A stretch of DNA of 64,000 nucleotides from Anaerolineales bacterium (GTDB lineage: Bacteria; Chloroflexota; Anaerolineae; Aggregatilineales; UBA2796): the NCBI GenBank assembly GCA_015075625.1, contig JABTTZ010000001.1, positions 1,860,001-1,924,000 on the forward strand, given 5' to 3'. Positions 18,427 to 27,497 of the stretch are shown here, piece after piece. Every line of letters starts with the position of its first letter. Position 1 is the stretch's first letter. The notes under the pieces were generated by a model. The model did no database searches, was not told the origin of the DNA, and saw nothing but the letters and a program-made list of their open reading frames with translations. A program made the translations under genes and the position numbers.

Positions 18427-18459
18427 AGCTGGCTAGGAATCCGCGTATCGTTTTTACGC

Positions 18460-19314
18460 CTACTTGTAGCCCTCCAACCACGCTTGAATGAGTGCCGCTG
18501 TTTCCTCTGGGTGGGTCTGGGGGAACAAATGCCCCTTTCCCTGTAACTCGACAAAGTGCGCCTCTGGGAGTGCTTGGCGGGTTAATGCTGCCGCATCGGG
18601 AAAAAACGTGTCGCTCGCCGTCCCGCGCACAATCAAGGTAGGCAAACGTCCGCGCAGTTTGGGGACGGTGCGCCATGTTTGCCCAAATATTCCGAAGAAA
18701 TACTGCGCCTCCCATTCGGGCGTCCATGTGAGTGTCACCCCCGGTCCGTCCTCTTTCGGGCGTGATCCGTAATGCGCATAGGCATGGAGCGCCTCTGGCG
18801 TCCAATCGCTAAAAATCTTCCGCGTGCGAAGGTACTCGTAGAATGCCTCCTGACTGCTGAAATCCCGCCGCCGCTGAAGTGCCTTTTTTGCGGGCGGCAT
18901 AAGTTGAATCAAGCCTAAGGCGCGAACAACACGCAGCGGGCGCAGCAAGCGCGGTGGAAGAAAGGTTGGATCAAGAAGTACCAATGCCCGGAAGCGCTGC
19001 GGTTCTTTTAACACCGCCAACATGGAGGCAACACCGCCCATCGAATGACCAATGGCGATCACGTCGCTCAGGGCTTCAGCACGCAAACAGGCAAGAATAT
19101 CCTCCGCCATAACATCCCATGTTTGGGCAGTCTTGAGGGGCGGGGAAGGTGTCCACAGCGCACGGGGGAGCGTTCCGATCACGCGGTGTGCTGCGGTCAA
19201 TGGGCGCAGCAAGGGAGTATAGGTTTGGGACGGGAAGCCATTGGCAATTGCCATGTGGATGACGGGCGTGCCAGAGCCGCCAAAGGCATGGATGGGCGGA
19301 GGGAGTGCGCTCAT
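18460..19314 (-). CDS. Alpha/beta hydrolase
   Basis: Soluble alpha/beta-hydrolase of 284 aa. Visible: nucleophile elbow AIGHSMGG with S91, acid segment [16 protein letters not shown], and catalytic His in [15 protein letters not shown]. Members include esterases, lipases and haloperoxidase-like enzymes; the substrate is not evident. ATG overlaps the stop of the upstream membrane glycosyltransferase-like gene as ATGA, so the two are coupled. No signal peptide. Confidence 0.88.
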   Translation of the reverse strand: MSALPPPIHAFGGSGTPVIHMAIANGFPSQTYTPLLRPLTAAHRVIGTLPRALWTPSPPLKTAQTWDVMAEDILACLRAEALSDVIAIGHSMGGVASMLAVLKEPQRFRALVLLDPTFLPPRLLRPLRVVRALGLIQLMPPAKKALQRRRDFSSQEAFYEYLRTRKIFSDWTPEALHAYAHYGSRPKEDGPGVTLTWTPEWEAQYFFGIFGQTWRTVPKLRGRLPTLIVRGTASDTFFPDAAALTRQALPEAHFVELQGKGHLFPQTHPEETAALIQAWLEGYK

Positions 19315-21815
19315 GGGCGTTTTAAAACCTCGAAAACATGGATGAGAACATAATCGGTTGTGTCTTCAACGCCCTCTACGGGGAGGCGTTTTCCGCTGGT
19401 TGGTTCAAACAGCCCAACACGCAGTTCGTAGCGCCCTGGCGAAGCATCAAGGGGAATGCGCACCTTCCATTCATCCTTAATTAGTTCGCCTGCCTGCCAC
19501 AAGCGTGTTGGATAGGGGACACTGAAATGCGCACCCTCCACGCCCTGCCAAACGGTGAACGCCCCTTCAACGGGCTGTCCGCCCCATGCCGCAACCAACC
19601 GCCCGGCGGCAGCATCATAGAGGTGAATGAAAACGCTGTAATCACCATCGGCGGGGCGCACCGCCCGCCACCAATTTGTGATGTACAGGTTTTCGCCGGG
19701 GAACTGCTGAAGGGTACTGAGGTCTGTTTGCAACAGGATGGCAACATCCCCCACAGCGGCATTGGTTCGCCCCTCAAAAGGCTCGAAGCGTGCGGCATTG
19801 TTGATGCGATAGGCAGAAAATCGGAAGTTTCCGTCGTCTACAGTGTAAAGGCGTACCATGAAGGGTTCACGGGTGAGCGACGCCAAAATCTGGTTGAACA
19901 GCGTCCCTTGAAAGAAATACAGTTTTTGCCCCACCGAGCTATCGACAAAGATATCACTATCGGCAATCTCATCTAAGTGTGTGGGATAAACATCCCCGCG
20001 AATGTCATCGCCGGGGAAGAAGAAATTCAGGCGAAGTTCCCCCGGTGCTATCACGCGCAGCGGTCTACCTAACCGTTGTCGTTCCTCGCGGAGGAAATTG
20101 ACCAAGCCCATCAGGGCGCGGTTGCCGGCGGCAATCTTTGCTTCATCAGTGGGGAGGGTATGGCTAAGCGCGGGTTCAAGCCCGCTGAGGACGCCATACC
20201 AACCGGGGAGGGATGTGGCGACGATAACCACCGACAAGGCGATGCGACGCACCCGATTGAGGGGAATTGATGCCGCAATTCGCTCTATCCCCGCCGCCAA
20301 AACAACAATCATCAAGGGAACGATGGCAAAACTGAGGCGGTAATGATAGGAATACGACCAAAACCATGTCACCCCATAGGGCAGCGTAAAGGCAGCGAGA
20401 AGCAGGAATATACCGCGTCGGGTGGGACTCCATGCCCGCCATGTGGGGAGCGCCCCCCAGAGAATTAACCCGCTGCCGAGGATGAGCAGCGCATAGTCGG
20501 AGAGGTTAAACGTCCGAGGGGTGATCGTCGTGACAATCTGCCCCACCGCCGCCAAGCGCAGTTCATCGAAGGTGGGCAGCCGTCCCCCAAAAGCGGAGAG
20601 CAAAATACCCCCCGCACACACCGTATAACCAGCCAACAGCGCGATCAAGTGGCGATCACGGGGAGGGCGGAGAACCCGCCAAAGAACAAAAACGGTAGCG
20701 ATGAGCAGCGGGAAACCCAGTTCTTGCCCAGAGCGTTGGGCTGCCTCTTGCCAATAACCCGGGGGGAGCGTCACCGCAGGGTGTCCATAAAGGACATTGC
20801 GCACATACCACAGCCCGCCGAGAGGAACAGCACAAGCAAGGGTGACCAGCGGCGCAAGCGCCTCAAAGGGTAGGCGCTTGCGGGAGGTTCCCCTCAGCCG
20901 ACCATTGGCAAGAATAGGAAGAATCGCCCCTCCCCCGATGAGCGCCAAACTCTGCACAAGGGCGGCGGCTGTTGGCTTTGTCCACAGCGCTGCCCCCATG
21001 GTTATTCCGGCAAGGGCGAGATAGCGCCACCGATACCGTCCCTCTTGCTCTCGCCAAGCGGCAATAAAAAAGGCGGCTGTCCCTGTCATATAGAAGGTGA
21101 CCGTCACTTCTAAATCGCCAAACTGACTCCACACGGCATGATGAGGATAAAGCGCCCAAAGCGCCGCCGCCAGCAAGCCCACCCGCCAATTAAACGCGAA
21201 CGTCCCTAGCAGGTATGCCATGATAACGCTGCCTAGTGCAATATAAGGGAGGACAACCCGCGCCGCGTGATCGTTGATCGTCCCCCAAAGGAACTGCATG
21301 GCGGTATATGCCAACGGGATGTGCTGCGGATAGTAGCCAATGGTCGGCGGGATGCGCCCTTCAAGAAAAAAGACCTTCGCATTGTAGGCATAGACCCACA
21401 GGGCATCGTAGGTGGTGAAATTCCAATAGGCGATGTTCCAGAATCGTAAGAGGAGGGCAACCGCCGTCACCGCCACCAAGACCCACGTGAGGAGGGTTGC
21501 CTTGTCTGGTGTTGGTGCTGTGTGGGGGAGAAGCGAGAGGGAATAGCGTTGGCGGCGGGCAAACAGCCATCCCGTGAGGGCAATCACGCCCGTCATAAGA
21601 AGGATGGTTGCGGCGTTAAACGTCCCGAACGTCCCCAAGAGGAACATGCCCACAGTGACCAGGGCGGGGCTAAGGGCTAAGGTTGCCCCGATGCGCGTCA
21701 TTCGTGCGGCGGTTGGGGGAAGGAGTACCCCTACCCAGTGCCACCCCACCCCGAAAAAGACCCACAACGCAGCAGGGGCAAGAGCAAGGGTAGGAAACAG
21801 CCAGTCAGGGATCAT
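19311..21815 (-). CDS. GT39-like polytopic membrane glycosyltransferase with C-terminal extracytoplasmic domain
   Basis: Large membrane protein of 834 aa. Residues 1 to about 530 hold some thirteen hydrophobic helices in the style of GT-C fold dolichyl/undecaprenyl-phosphate-sugar glycosyltransferases (PMT/ArnT, GT39), with FTTYDALWVYAYNAKVFF as the probable catalytic acidic loop after an early helix. Residues from about 560 to 834 form a soluble beta-rich domain outside the membrane (PADGDYSVFIHLYDAAAGR, SPGRYELRVGLFEPTSGKRLPV), typical of the Chloroflexota versions. Likely modifies surface glycans. First gene of a pair with the alpha/beta hydrolase. Donor and acceptor unknown. Confidence 0.8.
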   Translation of the reverse strand: MIPDWLFPTLALAPAALWVFFGVGWHWVGVLLPPTAARMTRIGATLALSPALVTVGMFLLGTFGTFNAATILLMTGVIALTGWLFARRQRYSLSLLPHTAPTPDKATLLTWVLVAVTAVALLLRFWNIAYWNFTTYDALWVYAYNAKVFFLEGRIPPTIGYYPQHIPLAYTAMQFLWGTINDHAARVVLPYIALGSVIMAYLLGTFAFNWRVGLLAAALWALYPHHAVWSQFGDLEVTVTFYMTGTAAFFIAAWREQEGRYRWRYLALAGITMGAALWTKPTAAALVQSLALIGGGAILPILANGRLRGTSRKRLPFEALAPLVTLACAVPLGGLWYVRNVLYGHPAVTLPPGYWQEAAQRSGQELGFPLLIATVFVLWRVLRPPRDRHLIALLAGYTVCAGGILLSAFGGRLPTFDELRLAAVGQIVTTITPRTFNLSDYALLILGSGLILWGALPTWRAWSPTRRGIFLLLAAFTLPYGVTWFWSYSYHYRLSFAIVPLMIVVLAAGIERIAASIPLNRVRRIALSVVIVATSLPGWYGVLSGLEPALSHTLPTDEAKIAAGNRALMGLVNFLREERQRLGRPLRVIAPGELRLNFFFPGDDIRGDVYPTHLDEIADSDIFVDSSVGQKLYFFQGTLFNQILASLTREPFMVRLYTVDDGNFRFSAYRINNAARFEPFEGRTNAAVGDVAILLQTDLSTLQQFPGENLYITNWWRAVRPADGDYSVFIHLYDAAAGRLVAAWGGQPVEGAFTVWQGVEGAHFSVPYPTRLWQAGELIKDEWKVRIPLDASPGRYELRVGLFEPTSGKRLPVEGVEDTTDYVLIHVFEVLKRP

Positions 21816-21861
21816 GGGCGTAGATTAAGGGATGGACGACTGGCGTTAGAGCGCAAACACG

Positions 21862-22530
21862 CTAAAACTTGACCTTGATCCGCAAATGACCTAACCGTAG
21901 TTCGTCGCCGCTGCGCAGTAAGCGCTCCCCTTCAGGGATCAATTTTCGCCCGTTCAGAAGCGTCCCGTTTGTGCTGCGCAAATCAGCTACGTAAAGGAGC
22001 GTCCCATTCCGTCGAATACGGATATGTTTCCGTGATACGCCCAACTCGCCCGCCTTGAAGGGCGTCAAATCGACATCCGGCGAGGGATCATTGGGGTGTT
22101 CACTACCACGCCCAATGACGATTTTCTCTAGGGGAGGAAGGCGTACTTCGCTGTTTTCGATCTCAAAGGTGATCGGGCGCTCGGCAAGCGCATCGCCCGT
22201 TATGTAATGGCGTTTTTCTTGGGGAAGGGTGTCTTCCACTTTGTTCGTCTTGCCTGCGGCATTGAAAATGAAGCCGCAGTTTGTACAGACCAATTCGCCT
22301 ACGCGATATTCTTTGTTGCACGATGGGCAGGTATGAATCTCCGGTGTGCGGGGTTTGACCGGATCGGGCGCGGGTGGCTCATCGGCTGCGTTTTGAGGGG
22401 GCAGCCCTCCCGATGTAGAAACTGGATTTGTCCGATCCCGTAGATCGGACAGTTTGATCCGTACCGTCGGCTTATCGTCGGGATGCTCCAACGGATTTGT
22501 TTGCTTGTTAGGGGCGTTTTCGTCCGCCAT
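21862..22530 (-). CDS. FHA-domain protein with N-terminal zinc ribbon
   Basis: Cytoplasmic protein of 222 aa. A low-complexity, proline-rich N-terminal third is followed by a zinc ribbon (HTCPSCNKEYRVGELVCTNCGF) and a C-terminal forkhead-associated domain (KIVIGRGSEHPNDPSPDVDL, GVSRKHIRIRRNG, LRSTNGTLLNGRKL). FHA domains bind phosphothreonine, so it is probably a reader of Ser/Thr kinase signalling; no kinase is adjacent. The ATG at 22530 has GGAG eight bases upstream; the start at 22554 lacks one. Confidence 0.88.
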   Translation of the reverse strand: MADENAPNKQTNPLEHPDDKPTVRIKLSDLRDRTNPVSTSGGLPPQNAADEPPAPDPVKPRTPEIHTCPSCNKEYRVGELVCTNCGFIFNAAGKTNKVEDTLPQEKRHYITGDALAERPITFEIENSEVRLPPLEKIVIGRGSEHPNDPSPDVDLTPFKAGELGVSRKHIRIRRNGTLLYVADLRSTNGTLLNGRKLIPEGERLLRSGDELRLGHLRIKVKF

Positions 22531-22623
22531 ACCCGCGACTCCGATTTCCAACACTACAACAAGAAAAGATGATGAGGCAATGTAGTCAGATGTGGACGCA
22601 AAGTGATTCTGTTACATGTGGGT

Positions 22624-22652
22624 AGTATATAATGTCTACCGCACGTATGCAA
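22624..22652 (-). promoter_or_regulatory. Predicted sigma70 promoter of the FHA gene
   Basis: On the minus strand TTGCAT (22652-22647), 17 bp, then TATACT (22629-22624), about 95 bp before the start at 22530. The -10 is flanked by a short GGTAG/CTACC inverted repeat. Prediction only. Confidence 0.45.
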
Positions 22653-22723
22653 TAAAAAACGCCTTTTTATCCCATTTCAAACCATCTAGACAGCATGTTG
22701 ACAACCCCGCTGCGTAGGGGAGG

Positions 22724-23626
22724 TTAATCAACGCACCGCGCCGATCCTTGATCTCGGTAGGTGAAGCCCGCCGCCGGAACAAACTCCCATACATACCGAT
22801 CCGCGTATAAGGTGAAGACAATGACGCCTAAGGAAGTCTTGTCGTATGCCTCGCTATAGGGTTTTCGTTTGTTCAGGATGTTCCGCGAACGGCTGGCGCC
22901 ACCCGTTCCCACAATGAATTGGCGTATCCCCCGCGCCCGATCCAGAGTCCCCATTGGGTCTAGCGGGGCAAAGCGTTCGTAATTATGAACATGCCCATTG
23001 ACAATGACATCGACCCCATAGTCGTAAAGAACCTCCCAAAGGGCTGGAATATCGCGAGGGCGGTCTGAATACGTCCCCCCCACCGAAGCAAGCAGCGGGT
23101 GGTGCCAAATCGCCATTGTGCAGCGGCGTGGATTTTTTTCGAGCGTCTCGCGCAGCCACTTGCCTTGAATGGAAACATCCTTACGGGCGTCGATGTTGCT
23201 GTTGAGCATCAGAATCAACCATTCGCCGTGTGTAAAACTGTAGAAGCTGTACCCTTCAGGGCGGGCGATTTTCTCCCCGAAATAGGTAAAATATCCCTCT
23301 GCTCCCCTTGTCCCATACTCGTGGTTGCCCAAGACGGGGCGCGTATAGCGTTTGAACCGTCCCCAAGAGGGGTGATAGCAGGTCTGGAATTCCTCCAGAG
23401 TTCCCTTTTGATAGACGTTATCCCCCGCCGTAAACACGAGATCGCGGGTGGGATCAAGGAGGGATTCGACAAGGTTGGCGGTGGCTTCATCGCCCACATC
23501 AGAACAAACGGCAATATCACCCGCGCCAATCAGACGGGGCGGCAAGACGTCTTGGGCGGCGACAGGCAGCCCTCCCACAACGAAGACGACTAACAGCAAA
23601 AGGATTAAACGGCAAAGGTAGTTCAT
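22724..23626 (-). CDS. Secreted calcineurin-like metallophosphoesterase
   Basis: Exported phosphoesterase of 300 aa, purple-acid-phosphatase-like. A signal peptide fills residues 1-24 (CRLILLLLVVFVVGGLPVAA). The dinuclear metal motifs are present: GAGDIAVC, FTAGDNVYQKG, LGNHEYG, WHHPLLAS and VNGHVHNYERFAP. Acts outside the membrane on phosphate monoesters or diesters; exact substrate unknown. The ATG at 23626 starts directly at the signal peptide; the open frame begins eight codons earlier. Stands alone, divergent from the GH57 gene. Confidence 0.88.
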   Translation of the reverse strand: MNYLCRLILLLLVVFVVGGLPVAAQDVLPPRLIGAGDIAVCSDVGDEATANLVESLLDPTRDLVFTAGDNVYQKGTLEEFQTCYHPSWGRFKRYTRPVLGNHEYGTRGAEGYFTYFGEKIARPEGYSFYSFTHGEWLILMLNSNIDARKDVSIQGKWLRETLEKNPRRCTMAIWHHPLLASVGGTYSDRPRDIPALWEVLYDYGVDVIVNGHVHNYERFAPLDPMGTLDRARGIRQFIVGTGGASRSRNILNKRKPYSEAYDKTSLGVIVFTLYADRYVWEFVPAAGFTYRDQGSARCVD

Positions 23627-23673
23627 TATGGAGATTGTAACGCCTGACACAAGGCAGCCGAAGATGCACTCGC

Positions 23674-23679
23674 TATAAT
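23674..23679 (+). promoter_or_regulatory. Consensus -10 box ahead of the GH57 gene
   Basis: TATAAT 45 bp before the start at 23725, in the gap to the divergent phosphatase. No convincing -35 at 16-18 bp. Confidence 0.4.
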
Positions 23680-23724
23680 TGACCTCACCTATTCATCTCA
23701 CCCTGCAAAAGGCATGGGGGCGTC

Positions 23725-25902
23725 ATGACTGCGCCGATTTTTCTCTCACTTGTCTTTCATAACCATCAGCCCATTGGGCAGTTCGACTATGTGACCGAAC
23801 ATGCCACCCATGTCAGCTATTTGCCTTTGATTGAAGCATTGGAGCGCTTTCGCCATGTGAAAGTAGCTATGCACTTCAGCGGGGCGCTGCTTGATTGGGT
23901 GCAGCACCACCAACACGATTTGATTGAACGGCTGCGGGCGCTTGTCACACGGGGACAGGTTGAACTTCTCTCCGGGGGGTATTATGAACCTGCTCTAATC
24001 GCTATCCCTGATGAAGACAAAATTGGGCAGATCGAGAAACTGAACACCACCCTTCTCAATATGTTCGGAACTCCACCAGAGGGCTTATGGCTGGCAGAAC
24101 GTATTTGGGAGCCACATCTTGCCCGCCCAATTGCCCAAGCAGCCATCAAGTACGCTATTTTGGACGACACCCATTTTGAGCGCGTCGGCTTTGATAAAGA
24201 ACGTGATCTCTTTGGCTATTACATGACCGAAGAGCAAGGGGCGTCGTTGGCAGTGTTTCCTAGTTTGACCTACCTTCGCTATGCGATTCCCTATGCGCCG
24301 GTGGAAACCCTCTTTGATTGGCTGCGGGCAAACGCGATCACGCCGGAGGGGGGGCGTCCGCCGCGCTTGGCGATGATGGCGGACGACAGCGCCAAGTTCG
24401 GCATGTTCCCCGGCACATACGAATATTGCTGGGGCGATGGCAAATACATTGAGGAATTATTCACCTCCTTCGAGATGAACCGCGAATGGCTGCGGACGAT
24501 CACCCCAGGTGAATATCGACGGACATTTGCCCCGCTTGGTCGGGCATACCTCCCCGCCGAAAGCTATATGGAGATGGGCGTTTGGTCACTCTTGCCCGAT
24601 GACTCCGCCCGTTTGGGGGATGTCCGCCGCCGCTTGGAACGGGAACGCCGCCCAGAGGTGATTCGCTTTCTTGGGGGGGGGTTGTGGCGAAACTTCATGG
24701 TGAAGTATGAGGAGATCAACCACCTTCACAAGCGGATGCTGCTTGTCAGCAAGAAAGTTCACGCTATGCGCCGAGGGCGAAAACGAGATCGGGCGTTGGA
24801 ACTGCTTTGGGCATCACAGGGGAACGATCCCTATTGGCATGGGCTGTATGGTGGCGCTTATCTGTTCAATATTCGGGTGGCGAACTACACCAATATCATT
24901 GCCGCAGAAGAAGCGGCAGAGAGTGAAGAGTTGATGATCGCCCTTGACCAGCGCGATTTTGATACGGATGGACACGAGGAATTGATCATCACCAGTCAGG
25001 GGTTGAATGCCATCTGCGCTCCGGCGCAAGGAGGGGCGATCCTTGAGCTTGATTACCGCCCGGCGCATTACAACCTGTACAATGTCATGACGCGCCGCAA
25101 AGAAGGCTATCACTCGGTGTTGGAGCAAGCCGCCGCTGAGGGCAAAGTAATCACCCCCGACTCCCCCAACTATCAAGACACGCTGCCACCGGATGCGGTG
25201 CGCTCCAAAGAGCCGGGCTTGGAGAAACGCCTTGTCTATGATTGGCACCGGCGGACAGGGTACATAGATCATTTCCTCGGCGCAACAACCACATTTTCAG
25301 AATTTGCCCGCGCCACTTATGCCGAACAAGGGGATTTTGTCAACCAACCCTACAAACTTGCCGAAGTCCAGCGCGATGATACCTCCGTGTACGTTGCCTT
25401 AGAGCGGGACGGGCATGTTTGGATCGGGGAGATACACCGCCCGGTGCGTATTCGTAAATCGTTTGTGATTCAGTTCAACGATCCGACGCTCTATGTGAAA
25501 TACACGATTACGCAGGGCAGTGAATCGCCCATTTTCCTTCGGTTTGGCATGGAAACTGTCATTGGCTTTGACGATGGGCATGATCTTCGCTACTGTGCGC
25601 TCCATGTCAACGAGGATGGCGAACGGCGCTCTTTAGCCTTGCCCTCTGAATTTGAGGGGGTGAACGCCCATACAACCGATTCAAACCTGAAAAACCTCAC
25701 CGTGCGCACAGAATTGAGCCGTCCAGCATTTTTATGGTCTTTCCCCTTAGAGACCATCACGTGTTCGGAATCAGGATTTGAAAGCACCTATCAAGGGACG
25801 GTCTTTCTGCACCTGTGGCATATTCACCTGAACCCGGGCGAACGTTGGGAGGTCAATGTTACACAAACGGTGCAGCAGACGGCGACGCGCCCAGGGGTGT
25901 AA
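23725..25902 (+). CDS. GH57 4-alpha-glucanotransferase / alpha-amylase
   Basis: Glycoside hydrolase family 57 enzyme of 725 aa that cleaves and transfers alpha-1,4-glucan chains in glycogen or maltodextrin metabolism, cytoplasmic. Five GH57 motifs are visible: HNHQP (12-16), GGYYEP (84-89), WLAERIWEP (122-130, nucleophile E125), MADDSAKFG (218-226, acid D221 by analogy with the Thermococcus enzyme) and a later YLPAESYMEMGVW. The DUF1925 and DUF1926 beta domains follow, as in 4-alpha-glucanotransferase; the extra DUF1926 favours transferase over plain amylase. Monocistronic, followed by a GC-rich hairpin. Confidence 0.9.
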   Translation: MTAPIFLSLVFHNHQPIGQFDYVTEHATHVSYLPLIEALERFRHVKVAMHFSGALLDWVQHHQHDLIERLRALVTRGQVELLSGGYYEPALIAIPDEDKIGQIEKLNTTLLNMFGTPPEGLWLAERIWEPHLARPIAQAAIKYAILDDTHFERVGFDKERDLFGYYMTEEQGASLAVFPSLTYLRYAIPYAPVETLFDWLRANAITPEGGRPPRLAMMADDSAKFGMFPGTYEYCWGDGKYIEELFTSFEMNREWLRTITPGEYRRTFAPLGRAYLPAESYMEMGVWSLLPDDSARLGDVRRRLERERRPEVIRFLGGGLWRNFMVKYEEINHLHKRMLLVSKKVHAMRRGRKRDRALELLWASQGNDPYWHGLYGGAYLFNIRVANYTNIIAAEEAAESEELMIALDQRDFDTDGHEELIITSQGLNAICAPAQGGAILELDYRPAHYNLYNVMTRRKEGYHSVLEQAAAEGKVITPDSPNYQDTLPPDAVRSKEPGLEKRLVYDWHRRTGYIDHFLGATTTFSEFARATYAEQGDFVNQPYKLAEVQRDDTSVYVALERDGHVWIGEIHRPVRIRKSFVIQFNDPTLYVKYTITQGSESPIFLRFGMETVIGFDDGHDLRYCALHVNEDGERRSLALPSEFEGVNAHTTDSNLKNLTVRTELSRPAFLWSFPLETITCSESGFESTYQGTVFLHLWHIHLNPGERWEVNVTQTVQQTATRPGV

Positions 25903-25974
25903 TAGCTGCACCCCTTACGGGCGAGGAAGGTCAGGCGGTGAAGAAATCTTACCCTCTGCAACCCATCATCAGCA

Positions 25975-26002
25975 GCGAGGGGGGACAAATATGCCCCCTC
26001 GC
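25975..26002 (+). terminator. Strong hairpin behind the GH57 gene
   Basis: GCGAGGGGG, ten-base loop, CCCCCTCGC: a perfect 9-bp stem 70 bp behind the stop. It is followed only by GTTT, so a classical intrinsic terminator is possible but not ideal. Confidence 0.4.
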
Positions 26003-26129
26003 CGTTTCCAGCGAGGGGACTAGGTGCATCTTTTCTTTATTGTCTTTCTCCCCATTCTCTCAGGCATTCCAACACCGTTCTTATAGCCATCTCACAGCGC
26101 TTGCTGTATAGTTGTTCGGTGAGGATGCC

Positions 26130-27446
26130 ATGCTCGAATTACATGAACAACCTTATACGCCCCATCTGCCGTATCTAGAGGAAACGCCCTTCAGTGCCGA
26201 CCACTGCCTGAAATGCAACATCTGCACACAAGCGTGTCCCGTTGCTGCTGTGACGCCATTGTTTCCGGGTCCAAAAACGGTGGGTCCCCAAGCACAGCGT
26301 TTCCGTAATGGCGATCTGCCTTCGGTGGATAATTCGCTTGATTACTGTTCAAGCTGCGGCATTTGCACCCTTGTCTGCCCGCATGGGGTGCGCGTCATGG
26401 AGATCAACACACAGGCGAAGGCGCACCTTGCCGAGGCACAGCCTTTTGGTGTGAAGAAGTTCCGCAACTGGATTTTGGGGCGTAATGCATGGTGGGGGCT
26501 TTTAGGGACGCCCTTTGCCGCGCTTTTGAACTGGCTGTTTACCTTCAAACCCTTTCGCTGGGCGTTGGAAAAAACAATAGGCGTCTCGCAGCGGGCAGCG
26601 TTTCCAAAGTGGGCGGGGTACACCTTTCGGGGGTGGTGGCGGCGGCGTGAACGGGCGGCAAAAAGTACCCCGATCACCGCGCCTACCGTCGTTTATTATC
26701 ATGGTTGCAGCACAAACACCTACGAGCCGCACATCGGAAAACTTGCCGTCCAAATTTTGGAGAAAAATGGTTTCCGCGTGATCGTTCCAGAGCAAGCGTG
26801 CTGCGGGCTGCCGATGCAATCGAACGGGGATTTTCCCGCAGCGCGGCGCTTCGCTGCAAAGAATACAGAGGCGTTGGCAGGCTATGTGCGGCAGGGGATT
26901 CCCATTGTTGGCACATCGGCAAGTTGCATTATGGCGCTGAAAGGGGATTACCAGCATGTTCTCGGCATGGATGATGAGGACACGCGCACGCTGGCAGGTG
27001 GCATTTACGATATGTCGGAATTCCTGTATCGCCTTCATGGGGAGGGAAAACTGAACACGGCGTTTCGTCCGGTGGGAGACTTTTCCCCTGACCTACGGGC
27101 GATGGCAGCCGAACGGCGCGTCCCCTACCACGCCCCATGTCAGTTAAAAGCACACGGTATGGGACGTCCTGCCCTTGATCTGCTTGATCTGATTCCCGGC
27201 ATGAATACCCTTGAGATGGACGCTGAATGTTGTGGCGTTGCCGGCACCTATGCTTACAAAGTGGAAAAGCGTCAGATTGCAGAGGATGTGGGAGCGCCCC
27301 TCTTTAACCGGATCAAGGAATTAGGCGCACCACTTGCCATATGCGATACGGAAACCTGCCGCTGGCACATTGCCCAGTTAAGCGGGGTAAAAGTTGTCCA
27401 TCCAATCGAAATTCTCGCTGAGGCATACGGGATCAGCGCCGACTGA
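26130..27446 (+). CDS. GlpC-like iron-sulfur subunit (anaerobic glycerol-3-phosphate dehydrogenase subunit C family)
   Basis: Iron-sulfur protein of 438 aa. Two 4Fe-4S ferredoxin motifs lie at the N-terminus (CLKCNICTQACP and CSSCGICTLVCP), and two cysteine-rich CCG domains follow (EQACCGLPMQSNGD and DAECCGVAGTY), with CQLKAHGMG between. This is the GlpC/heterodisulfide reductase-D-like layout, which passes electrons from a flavoprotein dehydrogenase to the quinone pool at the membrane. No glpA or glpB is adjacent, so the partner is unknown. ATG at 26130 has GAGG five bases upstream; TTG at 26112 is the other option. Confidence 0.85.
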   Translation: MLELHEQPYTPHLPYLEETPFSADHCLKCNICTQACPVAAVTPLFPGPKTVGPQAQRFRNGDLPSVDNSLDYCSSCGICTLVCPHGVRVMEINTQAKAHLAEAQPFGVKKFRNWILGRNAWWGLLGTPFAALLNWLFTFKPFRWALEKTIGVSQRAAFPKWAGYTFRGWWRRRERAAKSTPITAPTVVYYHGCSTNTYEPHIGKLAVQILEKNGFRVIVPEQACCGLPMQSNGDFPAARRFAAKNTEALAGYVRQGIPIVGTSASCIMALKGDYQHVLGMDDEDTRTLAGGIYDMSEFLYRLHGEGKLNTAFRPVGDFSPDLRAMAAERRVPYHAPCQLKAHGMGRPALDLLDLIPGMNTLEMDAECCGVAGTYAYKVEKRQIAEDVGAPLFNRIKELGAPLAICDTETCRWHIAQLSGVKVVHPIEILAEAYGISAD

Positions 27447-27497
27447 GCGCCTCGTTGTGCAGCCTCTCCCGACCAAATCATCGGAGTTGGAAAGTCT

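Noticed and set aside
18410-18805. N-terminal extension of trmD
   Set aside because: The extra 132 codons overlap the alpha/beta hydrolase gene, are unlike any TrmD, and a promoter lies directly ahead of the internal ATG.
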